A stretch of DNA of 64,000 nucleotides from an uncultured Muribaculaceae bacterium (GCA_905233915.1 CAJOFM010000012.1:62001-126000); one strand, 5' to 3'. Positions 16,009 to 26,362 are shown, numbered from the stretch's first letter. Numbers and translations are program-made. The notes: generated from the sequence alone by a model not told the origin.

Positions 16009-18782
16009 TGCTTGTCGTCTTCAAAGTCGGCAAACGGGAGGCGTTGCTGTCCCGTGAGTTTGTCCAACACCTCTTCCTGGCTGATGCCGTCGGGTGTTGC
16101 GATTGAATCGTCAGCATCCGCCTCATCATCGGTCTTGGCCACAGTTGTTGTGGACTCCTCGGCAGGGGCAGGTTCGCGTGGCTCGATCTCGGTGATATCG
16201 GCCACTTCCCAGTTGGTGACACGTCGGCCCTTGGCCTTGAAGGTCTTGACACCGATAAATTCCTCGGCATCAATGACAAACGGCTCGCGGAAGGCATCGT
16301 CGCCGCCCATCTTCACCTCGAAACGCGGGCACGGCTCGTCGCTCAACAGCAACAGCTGTGACTCGGGATTGGTGCCTATCATGCTCTGTTTCTTGGTGTT
16401 GTCGTCGAGCGTGAAGCGCTTCACATAGGGGTGACCCTGGTCGGCATCGTTGAGCACGGCGGTCCATACCTTGCCGCTCTCATATTTCTCGATGCGCAGG
16501 ATGCCCTCGTCATAGTGGTTGCTGGCCTCGGTACTCGTGGTGTAGAAGTCACCGTTCTTCATGATGACCAGGATGCGGTCGTCACCGCCGAACAGACCCA
16601 GCGAACGTCCATGCTTCTCGTAGTTGATGCGCAGGATGTCGGGGTCGAACCACACCTCGCGGTCGCCCAGCGTGGACTGGCCTGCCTCCTTGAGTGAGAT
16701 GCGGTGCACCTCGTTCTTGGTGACGATGTTGCCTCGGGCCTGTTTGCCCTTGATGGCCAGGTCGGCCAGGTTGACGTCAAACTGCAAGATCTTGAGCCTG
16801 AACTTGGGCTTGAGGGTGATGCGCAGCACCTCGGCCTCGCCGTTGGGATTGGCGGTAAACCACACGATCTTGCTGCCGGGTTTGCCCTGGGTGACATCAT
16901 ATTCCCTGTCGCGCGTGATGCCTGTTACGGCAAATCGCTTCATGTAGATGGTGCCGCCGCGGCCGTCCTGATACAGCACATTATATATAGTGCGGTCGTC
17001 ACCCTTCTTGAACACGTTCAGGTACAGGATGTTCTTGCCCACATAAATCTTGTCGGCCACCTTGATGACCTTGAACTTGCCGTCCTTGTAGAAGATGATG
17101 ATGTCGTCGATGTCCGAGCAGTTGCACACAAACTCGTCCTTCTTCAGGCTGGTGCCGATAAAGCCGTCGGCACGGTTGATGTACAGCTTCTGGTTGGCCT
17201 CGGCGACCTTGCTGGCGACGATGGTGTCAAACTCGCGGATAACCGTGCGGCGCGGGAACTTGGAGCCGTACTTGGTCTTCAGGCCCTCGAACCACTCGAT
17301 GGTGTAGTCGGTGAGGTGGGCCAACTTGTTGTCGATGTCCTCGATGCGCTCCTTGAGGCGCGCGATGTTCTCGTCGGCCTTGTCACTGTTGTACTTGATG
17401 ATGCGCTTCATCGGGATCTCGAGCAGGCGCAGCAGGTCGTCCTGGGTGATCTCGCGGTAGAACTGCGGCTTGTAGGGTTTCAAGCGCTTGTCGATGTGCT
17501 TGAGGGCCTTCTCCTGATCCTTGGCGTTCTCAAATTCCTTGTCCTTGTAGATGCGCTCCTCGATGAAGATTTTCTCAAGCGACACGTTGTGCAGCGTTTC
17601 CATTGTCTCGCCACGCTGGATTTCCAGTTCCTGGCGCAGGATGTCGCGCGTGCGGTCCACACTGTAGCGCAGCACGTCGCTCACGGTGAGGAACTGCGGT
17701 TTCTGGTCCATGATGACGCAGCAGTTGGGCCAGATGGAAATCTCGCAGTCGGTGAAGGCATACAGCGCGTCGATGGCGATGTCGCTGCTCGTGCCGGCCT
17801 GCAGCGAGACAATGATCTCGGCGGTGGCGCTGGTGTTGTCCTCCACCTTGCGGATCTTGATCTTGCCGCGCTCGCCGGCCTTGAGGATCGACTCGATGAC
17901 GGTGCCGGTGGTCTTGCCGTAGGGCACGTCCTTGACCAGCAGCGTCTTGTTGTCGAGTTTCTCGATTTTGGCGCGCACGCGCACGTAGCCGCCGCGCTCG
18001 CCATCATTGTAGTGACTCACGTCGATGTAGCCACCCGTCTGGAAATCAGGATACAGGTGGAACTCCTCACCGCGCAGGTAGCTCACCGCGGCGTCAATCA
18101 CCTCGTTGAAGTTGTGCGGCAGGATTTTGCTCGACAGGCCCACGGCGATACCCTCGGCGCCCTGGGTGAGCAGCAGCGGGAACTTGACGGGCAGCGTCAG
18201 CGGTTCGCGCTTGCGGCCGTCATAGGACAGTCCCCAGTCGGTGACCTTGGGGTTATAGACCGCGTCGAGGGCAAACTCGCTGAGGCGTGCCTCGATGTAA
18301 CGGCCGGCAGCCGCACCGTCGCCGGTGAGGATGTTACCCCAGTTACCCTGGGTGTCGATGAGCAGCTCCTTCTGTCCCAGCTGGACGAGCGCGCTGTAGA
18401 TCGAAGCGTCGCCGTGGGGGTGATACTGCATCGTCAAGCCCACGATGTTGGCCACCTTGTTGAAGTGACCGTCGTCGGCTTCCTTCATGGCATGGAGGAT
18501 GCGCCGCTGCACGGGCTTGAAGCCATCCTCGATGTGGGGGACGGCACGCTCGAGTATCACATAGGAGGCATAGTCCAAGAACCAGTTCTCGTACATGCCG
18601 CTCAGCTGCAGTTTCTTATCTTTGGGAACCTGGTAGGAGGAGTGGGCCTGCGGCTCACCGTCGTCACCGCCCTCAACGGGGGTGGCGGCATCGTTGCCGT
18701 TGGCGTCGGCGCCTTCCTGTCCGTTGTCGGTTGCAGGTTGGTCTTGGTCCTTGCCTTCCAGTTCGTCGTCGTCTTTCTTCAT
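16005..18782 (-). CDS. parC: DNA topoisomerase IV subunit A
   Basis: This 925-residue type IIA topoisomerase subunit cuts and rejoins double-stranded DNA to relax or decatenate chromosomes. The catalytic tyrosine is Tyr162 in GRYIEARLS. The breakage-reunion core covers about 60-500, including QYHPHGDASIYSALVQL. The C-terminal part has the degenerate beta-propeller-like repeats of the Bacteroidetes ParC type. The first 48 residues are an acidic, low-complexity extension absent from E. coli ParC. GyrA is the alternative, but length and C-terminal pattern match the protein usually named ParC in this phylum. It is the first gene of an operon with the Big_5 lipoprotein. Confidence 0.88.
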   Translation of the reverse strand: MKKDDDELEGKDQDQPATDNGQEGADANGNDAATPVEGGDDGEPQAHSSYQVPKDKKLQLSGMYENWFLDYASYVILERAVPHIEDGFKPVQRRILHAMKEADDGHFNKVANIVGLTMQYHPHGDASIYSALVQLGQKELLIDTQGNWGNILTGDGAAAGRYIEARLSEFALDAVYNPKVTDWGLSYDGRKREPLTLPVKFPLLLTQGAEGIAVGLSSKILPHNFNEVIDAAVSYLRGEEFHLYPDFQTGGYIDVSHYNDGERGGYVRVRAKIEKLDNKTLLVKDVPYGKTTGTVIESILKAGERGKIKIRKVEDNTSATAEIIVSLQAGTSSDIAIDALYAFTDCEISIWPNCCVIMDQKPQFLTVSDVLRYSVDRTRDILRQELEIQRGETMETLHNVSLEKIFIEERIYKDKEFENAKDQEKALKHIDKRLKPYKPQFYREITQDDLLRLLEIPMKRIIKYNSDKADENIARLKERIEDIDNKLAHLTDYTIEWFEGLKTKYGSKFPRRTVIREFDTIVASKVAEANQKLYINRADGFIGTSLKKDEFVCNCSDIDDIIIFYKDGKFKVIKVADKIYVGKNILYLNVFKKGDDRTIYNVLYQDGRGGTIYMKRFAVTGITRDREYDVTQGKPGSKIVWFTANPNGEAEVLRITLKPKFRLKILQFDVNLADLAIKGKQARGNIVTKNEVHRISLKEAGQSTLGDREVWFDPDILRINYEKHGRSLGLFGGDDRILVIMKNGDFYTTSTEASNHYDEGILRIEKYESGKVWTAVLNDADQGHPYVKRFTLDDNTKKQSMIGTNPESQLLLLSDEPCPRFEVKMGGDDAFREPFVIDAEEFIGVKTFKAKGRRVTNWEVADITEIEPREPAPAEESTTTVAKTDDEADADDSIATPDGISQEEVLDKLTGQQRLPFADFEDDKQ

Positions 18783-18805
18783 GTCAGTATAAGCGTTTTA
18801 ACCTG

Positions 18806-18813
18806 CAAAGGTA
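18806..18813 (-). promoter_or_regulatory. -7 box of the parC operon
   Basis: TACCTTTG on the minus strand, 23 bp before the ATG. No clear -33 element is seen. Confidence 0.55.
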
Positions 18814-18973
18814 ATAAAAAGTTTTCACTTTCTGGCCTCCAGTCGTCAGTTTATAGCATTCAACGGGTTTATTTGGGCCTGAATGGGGCCGTGGCAGAGC
18901 CCCGGCACAGACGACCCGGCAAGTGCAGCTGCATGCTGCACCCGATAGTTGACAACAAGGAATAATGCTTGGC

Positions 18974-20320
18974 TTAACGCCTTGATTTCCTGAGGGTTTT
19001 CCTGAAGAAATGCAGTGTGAGGGGAATGGCCAGCAGGAAGGCTAGCACGTCGCAGACGGCTTGGCAGATTTCCACGCCGAACAGGCCCAGCACCCTGGGC
19101 AAAATCAAAATCAAGGGGATGAAGAAGATGCCGTTGCGGGCCGCTGCGAGCACGTTGGCGGGCAGGCTCTGGCCGCTGGTCTGCAGGGTCATGTTGCACA
19201 CGGTCACCACGGCCGCCATGGGTAGCGCGACGAGCTGCCAGCGCAGTGCGACAGCGCCCACGGCAACCACCTCGGGGTCGTCACGCAGCAGGTCCACCAG
19301 CTCCTCGGCGAACACAAAGGCGGGGCCGCACATCACCAGCAGCACGGCCATGTCGAGCAGGATGGTGAAGTAGAATCCCTTCAACAGTCGCTTGTACAGG
19401 CCGGCGCCGTAATTGAAGCCGCAGAAGGGCTGGTACCCTTGTCCCACGCCGATGATGATGGCAAAGATGATGAAGGCCAGCCTCGACACGATCGACATGC
19501 CGGCAATCGCGGCGTCGCCATACACGCCGGCGGCCACGTTGAGCATCAGCGTGGCGATGCTGGCCAGCGCCTGGCGCGTGAGCGACGGTGTGCCGCCCTT
19601 GAGGATTTCCTGCTGGAAGTGCCACCTGCGCGAGGCCTGCGACAGCTGGATGGGGATGTTCTCGCCACGACGCGACATCACCCACAGCACGATAAAGCCG
19701 AACAACTGGCTCAGCACGGTGCCGATGGCGGTGCCCAGGATGCCCAGCCCGAAGGTGAACATGAACAGCGGCACGAGCACCACGTTGAGCACTGCGCCCG
19801 AGATCATGCCGTACATCGCTTGGGTGGCATTGCCCTGGAAGCGCATTTGGTTGTTGATGACCATCGAGGCGGTCATCAGTGGGGCGCCCAGCAGGATCAC
19901 ACCCATGAACTGCATGGTGTAGGGCAGGATGGTGGGTGTGGAGCCCAGCGCAATTGAAAACGGCTTCAGGAAAATCAGTCCTAATATGGTGATAATCAGT
20001 CCGCAAACGATGCTGCCCACAAACGAGGTGGCGGCCATCTGGCGTGCCTCGTCCAGGCGGCGCGCACCCAGGTGGCGCGACATGTAGGTACCGGAGCCCT
20101 GACCGAACAAGAAACCGATGGACTGGATGATCGCCATCACGGGGAACACCACGCCCACGGCTGCCGTCGCCTGGGTGTTGATGAGCCCCACGAAATAGGT
20201 GTCCACCAGGTTGTAGATGCTCGTGACAAGCATGCTGATGACGGTGGGAACAGCCATCGCAGGAATCACACGCCGCACGGGCGCCGAGGTCAGGAACGTA
20301 TAGTTGTCTTGCTTGCGCAT
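18974..20320 (-). CDS. MATE-family efflux transporter
   Basis: The product is a 448-residue inner-membrane protein with about twelve hydrophobic segments in two pseudo-symmetric halves. Family motifs include YNLVDTYFVGLI, FGQGSGTYMSRHLGA and GVGQGYQPFCGFNYGA. MATE proteins export cationic compounds in exchange for Na+ or H+; the substrate cannot be read. The open frame reaches 20359, but the -7 box (20349-20356) lies inside that extension, so the start is placed at the ATG at 20320 (MRKQDNYTFL). Confidence 0.88.
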   Translation of the reverse strand: MRKQDNYTFLTSAPVRRVIPAMAVPTVISMLVTSIYNLVDTYFVGLINTQATAAVGVVFPVMAIIQSIGFLFGQGSGTYMSRHLGARRLDEARQMAATSFVGSIVCGLIITILGLIFLKPFSIALGSTPTILPYTMQFMGVILLGAPLMTASMVINNQMRFQGNATQAMYGMISGAVLNVVLVPLFMFTFGLGILGTAIGTVLSQLFGFIVLWVMSRRGENIPIQLSQASRRWHFQQEILKGGTPSLTRQALASIATLMLNVAAGVYGDAAIAGMSIVSRLAFIIFAIIIGVGQGYQPFCGFNYGAGLYKRLLKGFYFTILLDMAVLLVMCGPAFVFAEELVDLLRDDPEVVAVGAVALRWQLVALPMAAVVTVCNMTLQTSGQSLPANVLAAARNGIFFIPLILILPRVLGLFGVEICQAVCDVLAFLLAIPLTLHFFRKTLRKSRR

Positions 20321-20843
20321 CAGGGACTTCACTTGTCTTTTGGAGCCGCAAAGGTACAATTTTTCGCCGAATTACCGATGACATCCTTTTCGAAAAATAA
20401 CGATCCGTCATCCTCAACAGCGGTCGTCGCTCGCCATAAAACGGCAAGAAATACCATGAATGAAAATTTATTGGAAACCATTGTTTTTTGTGCTTGTTTT
20501 TATCATTTTTGGCAGGTGGAAGGCATTGTATTTTTTTCTTTAGCCTTCTATTTAATTACCTTATTAAACTTTTTTTTCACTTTTAGGTCTAATTGCTTGG
20601 TTTAATGAGAAAATTTGATGTATCTTTGCATGCTAAACCTTGTATCAGAAGTGGAAAGTGGTTGAAAAAACTATGACTTGATGTGGTTGAATTGCCTGAC
20701 ATGACGACAGTCCAATGCATTTTATAGCTTTTTGTCAGCCTATCGCCCAATCGATGGTGCGAGGGTTTTGGATGCACTATTGTATTGATTATTAAGGAAA
20801 AAGGACAACAATTTATTTATTATTTATAAACTTTGTGGATATT
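20321..20843. other. Gene-free region with divergent promoters and a long leader
   Basis: The left side holds the -7 box of the MATE gene (TACCTTTG, minus strand, 20349-20356). The centre (20360-20595) is AT-rich with no supported gene. On the right the promoter of the first paralog (20597-20628) is followed by a leader of about 210 nt. No recognised riboswitch or terminator was found in that leader. Confidence 0.6.
20597..20628 (+). promoter_or_regulatory. Promoter of surface paralog 1
   Basis: TTGG (20597-20600), 20 bp, TATCTTTG (20621-20628). Transcription from here gives a 5' leader of roughly 210 nt. Confidence 0.7.
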
Positions 20844-23800
20844 ATGAAACGTAAATTAACTTTTCTGCTGTTCGGTCTGCTCTTAGCAGTAGGCTGGACC
20901 AATGATGCGTTCGCACAATCCTACGTCCTCAAGGCGTCGGAGATGAATACGAACGGAGAATGGTGGACTTACAAATGGAAGAACGCCGCTGGCGACTCCA
21001 TCGAAAGTCCCTACGTTGTGCTCAATCCTGAGACCAACAAGTATGAGGCCCCGATGGTGACTGATCCCTATCAGATCTACGGTCTGTTGCGTAAGGTCTA
21101 TATGGATACCCGCCTTCCCGGCCCGCTCTTCAGCGCTTATGATGCTCAAGGCAACCGCGAAGACCCCGTTTACTACGGCGGTATGGGCGGTGGTTGGAAC
21201 ATCGGTGCTACCTATGGTGCACTGGGTGACATCACAATCCAGGTTACGCAGTCATATTCATCTAATTATCCTGTATACATCAAATCGGTAACAATTAAAT
21301 CGGGTAGTACTGTAATTTCAACCCTTGAAAATAGTACAGGAAGTGGTCAAGGCTGGACTTACACAGGAACACTAAATGTGAGCAGTAATAATGAATTTTA
21401 TTTTTCTGGCACTGGTGGTGGTACATTTACTTTCTTGTCAGAAAATTTGACTGGTTATACTAATGTTGATGTAATTGTTAATGCTAGAAATGGCTATGGT
21501 TCTTATGATTATTCTTACTGGGCTATTTCTGTCAATAACTCAAGTAAAAACATCAACACTGGTTCTCTGAGTGACTATACTTGGTCGATCAGCGCACCTG
21601 CTTCCTATCTTCCTGACGGTACCTTCACGCCTCAACATGAGGGTTATACCGCGCTGGTCGTTTCGCTCGTTAACGATACCACCAAGATTCACGACGAGAG
21701 CAACGATCCTCACGATGGTGCATGGGAATTCAAGAGCGATGCTGAAGCCATCAATTACATTAAGGACAACTTCCAGTATGTGAAGTTGCTGACCGACGGT
21801 CTGCGTATCGGTCAGGGCGATAGCGTTGGTACCGTGTTCAACTGCTCGGGTACTTACAACCGCTTCTTCTTCCTGGGTAAGGGCCAGGCCCGTAAGAAGG
21901 CTCCGCGCATGAAAGACCGAATCAACAATGCCAGCACATGGGGTATTGATGGCGAGATTTATTGCGAGGAGGGTCCCTTCAAGTACATGTACGAGGAGTT
22001 CAGCCCCACCACCGGTGACGAAGGCTCTGATATCACCGACTTCTACATGGAGATGATGGACGGTGCCGTTTATCCCGTTGTACACGACTGTGCATCGGTA
22101 ATCCAGAACAAGCACCAGTTCTCGATGTCGGGTAAGAAGGGTACCCAGGCTTACGCTATGTCGGGTATGAACTTCTTTATTCCCGACTACCGCCTGAAGT
22201 TCTGGACAGATCAGCATACATACTCCAGCGATTATGTGAACTATCCTTACACACGCACCGTTGACGGCCGTGACATGAACGCCTATGAGAGTGTTGATGC
22301 CAATGGTAATCGCACTGTACTGTTCGGTAATTATACTAATGCCGTATATAGCCACTGGTCGGTTTACTGGGCACAGTACAATCCCGCTTATGCTCCCAAG
22401 GTAGGTCTTTACACCTTGTCCTTGGATGCCAATGCTCAGCCTTGTGAGGAATATAATGTTGAGACCAATGCCAACTATGTAGTGACCCTCGACTGGACCT
22501 CGTCACTGAACGAGATGTCAGGTAAGCAGGTTCCCCAGAGGTATATCATCTATGAGGTAGTGACCGACTCATTGGGTGCTGAGAATCTGGAAGTTGTTGA
22601 TACCGTTTACAACTCAACTACCTACAACTTCGGTGGCAAGCTGTGGCCGCAGGGCGAACACAGCCAGACCCACACCTACATCATCATGGGTTCACCCACC
22701 GACAACGATCATCCCTCGTTCATCGCTTGGAGTAACCAGGATGACATCATCATCCCGGGTCTGAACGACTTCCTGATGCTGAATCTTGACCACTACGAGA
22801 GCGACTTTGACGTTCCCAATGTGCAGAACTGGTACCGCAACTTCATGACGGTCAACAACGACAGTTACAGAGGTTTGACCACGCGAGGCATCTTTGAGGG
22901 CGACAGCGTGTTCAACCTGTTGCGCTACGAGAACCTCGACAGCATGACCACCGTGCAGGTTGCCAAGCTTAAGTTTGCCAACCAAGCCGATGGTAGGGTG
23001 AAATACACCATCAAGTATATTGATGAGAATGGTGAGAATACACAGCAGATTGAGCCCGCCACCGATAAGGCCAATTATCTGCGTTCGGCTATGGGCATTG
23101 TAGATGAGGGTTATCTGAACATCAAGACCGACCGCGACATCATCATCAAGCCCAACGGCTATGGCATCAGCTTCAATCAGATTACCTTGAAGGTGAATGG
23201 CACGACCAAGGGCACTTGGCGCGCTTCTAACGGCACTTCCTGGCCTTCTGGCTGGACTGTTCAAGGTAAGTGGTCTAAGGACGATAACGACGACTATTAC
23301 TACATGGATGGTAACGGCACTGGCTACATCCTGATTTCGGGTACTGCAGTGGGTGCTAATGCTACCAACGTCCAGGTGGTCATCAACGCCTTCGGTGATC
23401 CTGGTAAGACTGCTAAGATCGACGTTAACGGCACAAGCAAGGCTCTGCTTAACGGCGAGGAGAACCTCAGGGACTACACCTGGGATGTTCAGTTCAACAG
23501 AAATAGCCTCAATGCTCCCAGCCGCGGTGTAACCACAACCACGACGATAACGGCCAGCAGTTTAGGTTTCACCGACCAGCAAGATCTTAATGGCCAATCG
23601 ACCACTGTTGATGACGTGACGTTGAGTTTTGCTCAGGGTAGTAACACCCAGAATCCGCCTAAGTATTTTAACAATGGTACGAATTTGCGACTGTATCAGA
23701 ATAATACAATGACATTGTCGTCAAGTAAATCAATTACAAGCATTGCCTTTACATTCACTTCGGGATATAGTGCAAAATGGACAACTAACAATGGTAGCAC

Positions 23801-25673
23801 AACTAGTGGAACTTGGACGGGTAATGCCAATAGTGTGACGTTCACGATGACTGCCCAGACACGCATTACCGGAATGGTGGTAACTCTCGAAGAAGATGGC
23901 GGCAGCACCGAGCAGACGATCACCGAATGGAATGCTGGTTCAGATCTGACCTCTGGTTGGGTTATGACACCTGGTAATACTGGTTCATCTGGCCAAGGAA
24001 ATGGTGTAAACGACGATGGTAGCATTTGGATTAATCCTAATGGTTACATCACTATTCCTGCCAGCTTCTTTGAGAATTACACTGATATCAGAGTTGAGGT
24101 TTCCTATGCAAGTGAAAATGGTAATGCTCAATATGTAACCGTTGATGGCACTCAGAGCACATCCACTACCTCTTCATCACCTGTAACCTACACTTATAAT
24201 AGTGTTGATGCTTCCGATGGTATTACAATTGGTACGAGTGGTGGATATTTGAGCCTCTTCTCTGTCAAGGTTTATGGTACTCGTGTGGGTGGTGGTGACG
24301 ATCCTATCATCGATCCTACTGTAGAGGGTCTGGTACGTATCTCTAACCTGCCTATCGTGGATCAGTTCGCTAAGCAGATTCCCGCTGCTAACAACCATCC
24401 CTACCGTTACACTTACTACCTGCAGTTGGCTAACGCCGACAGCACGAGTAACACGGTACGCGTACCGGTACAGCACACTGGTGCCAAGATGCAGGGTTAC
24501 TACACTCATGCCGAGATGAAGGGTGATACCGTTCCCACCAACTTCTTGACCGAGAACGTGATCAGCGCCCAGGTTGACATGACCCTGTCACCCACCAGCG
24601 CTCCTTACTACTACACGATCAACAGTAAGAAGGGTGGTGTTCCTGCTAGCGCTTGGAGCAACTACATGAGCGTGCTGCAGCGTGAGGATAATGGTATGTA
24701 TAAGGAGATGCAGACCAAATCTATGGGCATTGACAACCCGTATCTGAACAACGAATACGATCCCGGTGAGTTCAATATGCTCGACTACCGCCAGCTGACT
24801 TCTGCGACTACCGATACCCTCGCAAGCTATGTTCCCATTGTTTGGACTAAGGGTATTGACCGCCACTACTATACCGCCGACTCGCTGCACAACAGCTATG
24901 GTGCTCCCATCTGGGAGGTTCGCCGCGGTGACGTGATCGTCAACAAGGATGGTACCGTATGCCAGAAACAGGCCCGCCAGGATGCCACCGGCAACTGGGT
25001 ATGGAACAACAGTGTGAACTATACGCTTGACGGTACTGACTACTGCCTGTACTTCGTCTCGGTTGACGCTCAGGGTATCCTGCCCGTGGGCAACGTTGAG
25101 TATGAGCCTTACATGTTCCGCTTGTGGCTGGTTGACAGCACCGCATCGATGCGCAACTACACTTGGGAATTGAATGATAAGGGCAAGCCCGTGAAGATTG
25201 TTGACGCTGGTCCTTACACCGAGAATGGTGGCATGTGGAAGCTGCTTGACACCAAGATGTGCGAGAACTGGGATAATCAGAATTTCGATCCCGACCTGAA
25301 CTATGTTGTCAGCATTGTTGACGGCAATGCCGAGAATCACTCATGGAGTGAGAACATCGCGTTCGTTGGCCCGATGAATGGCTTCAATCCCAAGTTGTAT
25401 GTACGCTTCTACTACAAGATCAAGGGTGCTGTTGATAATACTATCGGCATGCGTGGCATCAATGATGATGACAACGTTGGTTATGTAGTTCTTCGCGGCG
25501 TCAACCCGGATCCCGGCACGGCTGTTCATGAGATCGTCATCACTGGCGAGGTAGAAAGCCAGACCTTCTACAACGTTCAGGGTATGGAGAGTGACAAGCC
25601 GTTCGAGGGTATCAATATCGTTGTTACCCGCTACAGCAATGGCGCTACCACGACAACCAAGGTGCGTTATTGA
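20844..25673 (+). CDS. Secreted mosaic surface protein, paralog 1
   Basis: This 1609-residue protein has a signal peptide (MKRKLTFLLFGLLLAVGWTN, cleavage after AFA-Q). I do not recognise the core family. Core blocks shared with the two following genes include DPYQIYGLLRKVY, LLTDGLRIGQGD, GTYNRFFFLGKGQ, FSPTTGDEGS, FIPDYRLKFW and a C-terminal tail ending GINIVVTRYSNGATTTTKV that resembles a T9SS-type sorting domain. Three copies of a module of about 110 residues interrupt the core (nucleotides about 21228-21590, 23155-23500 and 23915-24290). A further Bacteroidales beta-sandwich domain (ITASSLGFTDQQDL...) lies at about 23545-23900. The inserted DNA at 21230-21560 and 23640-23830 is more AT-rich than the core. 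The ATG at 20844 is used rather than a GTG at 20835. It is probably cell-surface or secreted; function unknown. Confidence 0.8.
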   Translation: MKRKLTFLLFGLLLAVGWTNDAFAQSYVLKASEMNTNGEWWTYKWKNAAGDSIESPYVVLNPETNKYEAPMVTDPYQIYGLLRKVYMDTRLPGPLFSAYDAQGNREDPVYYGGMGGGWNIGATYGALGDITIQVTQSYSSNYPVYIKSVTIKSGSTVISTLENSTGSGQGWTYTGTLNVSSNNEFYFSGTGGGTFTFLSENLTGYTNVDVIVNARNGYGSYDYSYWAISVNNSSKNINTGSLSDYTWSISAPASYLPDGTFTPQHEGYTALVVSLVNDTTKIHDESNDPHDGAWEFKSDAEAINYIKDNFQYVKLLTDGLRIGQGDSVGTVFNCSGTYNRFFFLGKGQARKKAPRMKDRINNASTWGIDGEIYCEEGPFKYMYEEFSPTTGDEGSDITDFYMEMMDGAVYPVVHDCASVIQNKHQFSMSGKKGTQAYAMSGMNFFIPDYRLKFWTDQHTYSSDYVNYPYTRTVDGRDMNAYESVDANGNRTVLFGNYTNAVYSHWSVYWAQYNPAYAPKVGLYTLSLDANAQPCEEYNVETNANYVVTLDWTSSLNEMSGKQVPQRYIIYEVVTDSLGAENLEVVDTVYNSTTYNFGGKLWPQGEHSQTHTYIIMGSPTDNDHPSFIAWSNQDDIIIPGLNDFLMLNLDHYESDFDVPNVQNWYRNFMTVNNDSYRGLTTRGIFEGDSVFNLLRYENLDSMTTVQVAKLKFANQADGRVKYTIKYIDENGENTQQIEPATDKANYLRSAMGIVDEGYLNIKTDRDIIIKPNGYGISFNQITLKVNGTTKGTWRASNGTSWPSGWTVQGKWSKDDNDDYYYMDGNGTGYILISGTAVGANATNVQVVINAFGDPGKTAKIDVNGTSKALLNGEENLRDYTWDVQFNRNSLNAPSRGVTTTTTITASSLGFTDQQDLNGQSTTVDDVTLSFAQGSNTQNPPKYFNNGTNLRLYQNNTMTLSSSKSITSIAFTFTSGYSAKWTTNNGSTTSGTWTGNANSVTFTMTAQTRITGMVVTLEEDGGSTEQTITEWNAGSDLTSGWVMTPGNTGSSGQGNGVNDDGSIWINPNGYITIPASFFENYTDIRVEVSYASENGNAQYVTVDGTQSTSTTSSSPVTYTYNSVDASDGITIGTSGGYLSLFSVKVYGTRVGGGDDPIIDPTVEGLVRISNLPIVDQFAKQIPAANNHPYRYTYYLQLANADSTSNTVRVPVQHTGAKMQGYYTHAEMKGDTVPTNFLTENVISAQVDMTLSPTSAPYYYTINSKKGGVPASAWSNYMSVLQREDNGMYKEMQTKSMGIDNPYLNNEYDPGEFNMLDYRQLTSATTDTLASYVPIVWTKGIDRHYYTADSLHNSYGAPIWEVRRGDVIVNKDGTVCQKQARQDATGNWVWNNSVNYTLDGTDYCLYFVSVDAQGILPVGNVEYEPYMFRLWLVDSTASMRNYTWELNDKGKPVKIVDAGPYTENGGMWKLLDTKMCENWDNQNFDPDLNYVVSIVDGNAENHSWSENIAFVGPMNGFNPKLYVRFYYKIKGAVDNTIGMRGINDDDNVGYVVLRGVNPDPGTAVHEIVITGEVESQTFYNVQGMESDKPFEGINIVVTRYSNGATTTTKVRY

Positions 25674-25742
25674 TCGATCCTTACTTGTGGAAATGATAAT
25701 GTAATTAATAGATTTTTTTCATAACCACAATAAAATAGATTG

Positions 25743-25781
25743 CCAAGGGGGCGCTGCGACAGCGGCCCCCTGGTTCTTTTT
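25743..25781 (+). terminator. Terminator of paralog 1
   Basis: CCAAGGGGGCGCTG pairs with CAGCGGCCCCCTGG around CGA, followed by TTCTTTTT. The terminator after paralog 2 is a diverged copy of the same hairpin. Confidence 0.85.
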
Positions 25782-25787
25782 GTCTGT

Positions 25788-25866
25788 CCACGAATTGAGC
25801 GAATTTGTCGAATGGCTGGCGCTGCGGGCTCGAACACTGTCCACGAATTTGTCGAATTGAACGAAT
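25788..25866. repeat. CGAATT-rich short repeats
   Basis: CACGAATT, GAGCGAATT, GTCGAATGG and related words recur several times. A similar block follows paralog 2 (31892-31955) at the same position after the terminator. Confidence 0.6.
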
Positions 25867-25943
25867 GGGCTCCCCCTCCTCTGGCACTGCGTGCCACCTC
25901 CCCCCGGGCGGGGGAGGAGCTTACCGCCTCTTTTCCACCCGCC

Positions 25944-26043
25944 TCCTAACTCCTCACTCCTAACTTCTAACTCCTAACTCCTAACTCCTCACTCCTCACT
26001 CCTAACTTCTCACTCCTAACTTCTCACTCCTAACTCCTAACTA
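25944..26043. repeat. Simple-sequence block CTAACTCCT/CTCACTCCT
   Basis: About 100 bp of imperfect tandem 8-9 bp words (CTAACTC, CTCACTC, CTAACTT). A similar block lies at 63786-63900. Confidence 0.8.
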
Positions 26044-26090
26044 ATATCACCGTATTCGGTAGGAAAGGTGCAAAAAACTATAGTTAGCCC

Positions 26091-26119
26091 TTGGATATTC
26101 AAAAATATTTGTAAATTTG
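26091..26119 (+). promoter_or_regulatory. Promoter of surface paralog 2
   Basis: TTGG (26091-26094), 17 bp, TAAATTTG (26112-26119). The spacing is shorter than usual. The leader would be about 235 nt. Confidence 0.55.
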
Positions 26120-26362
26120 CAGCCAAAATTCAAGTATTTGCTGAAATTTGAATAAACGAACCAAAATTCAAGTATGGTGGTGCTTTTTTAGCTATCATAA
26201 CCAAAATTCCGCCACCTTGCCTGAATTCCCAAATGAACGCGAACTGATGTCGCAAGAGTAAACTGTAAACTGGTGATAGGATGAAGTCATCATATTTTGC
26301 AGTCAATCTTGTGACACGCAAGGTGTGAACATTAATTCTTTTTATAATTAATATTGTACAGT

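Larger units (their letters stand above)
25674..26362. other. Intergenic region between paralogs 1 and 2
   Basis: It contains the paralog 1 terminator (25743-25781), CGAATT-rich repeats (25788-25866), a simple-sequence block of CTAACTCCT type (25944-26043), the paralog 2 promoter (26091-26119) and a leader of about 235 nt. The leader holds a direct repeat of CCAAAATTCAAGTAT (ending near 26137 and 26174). No gene is supported. Confidence 0.65.

Noticed and set aside
16704-18965. Open frame of about 750 codons opposite parC
   Set aside because: Antisense to a clear topoisomerase gene, with no protein family features.
20629-20843. Riboswitch in the long leader of paralog 1
   Set aside because: No known riboswitch core sequence and no terminator/antiterminator pair could be recognised by eye.
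25944-26043. Possible CRISPR-like array
   Set aside because: The units are 7-9 bp simple words without unique spacers, and no cas genes are present.
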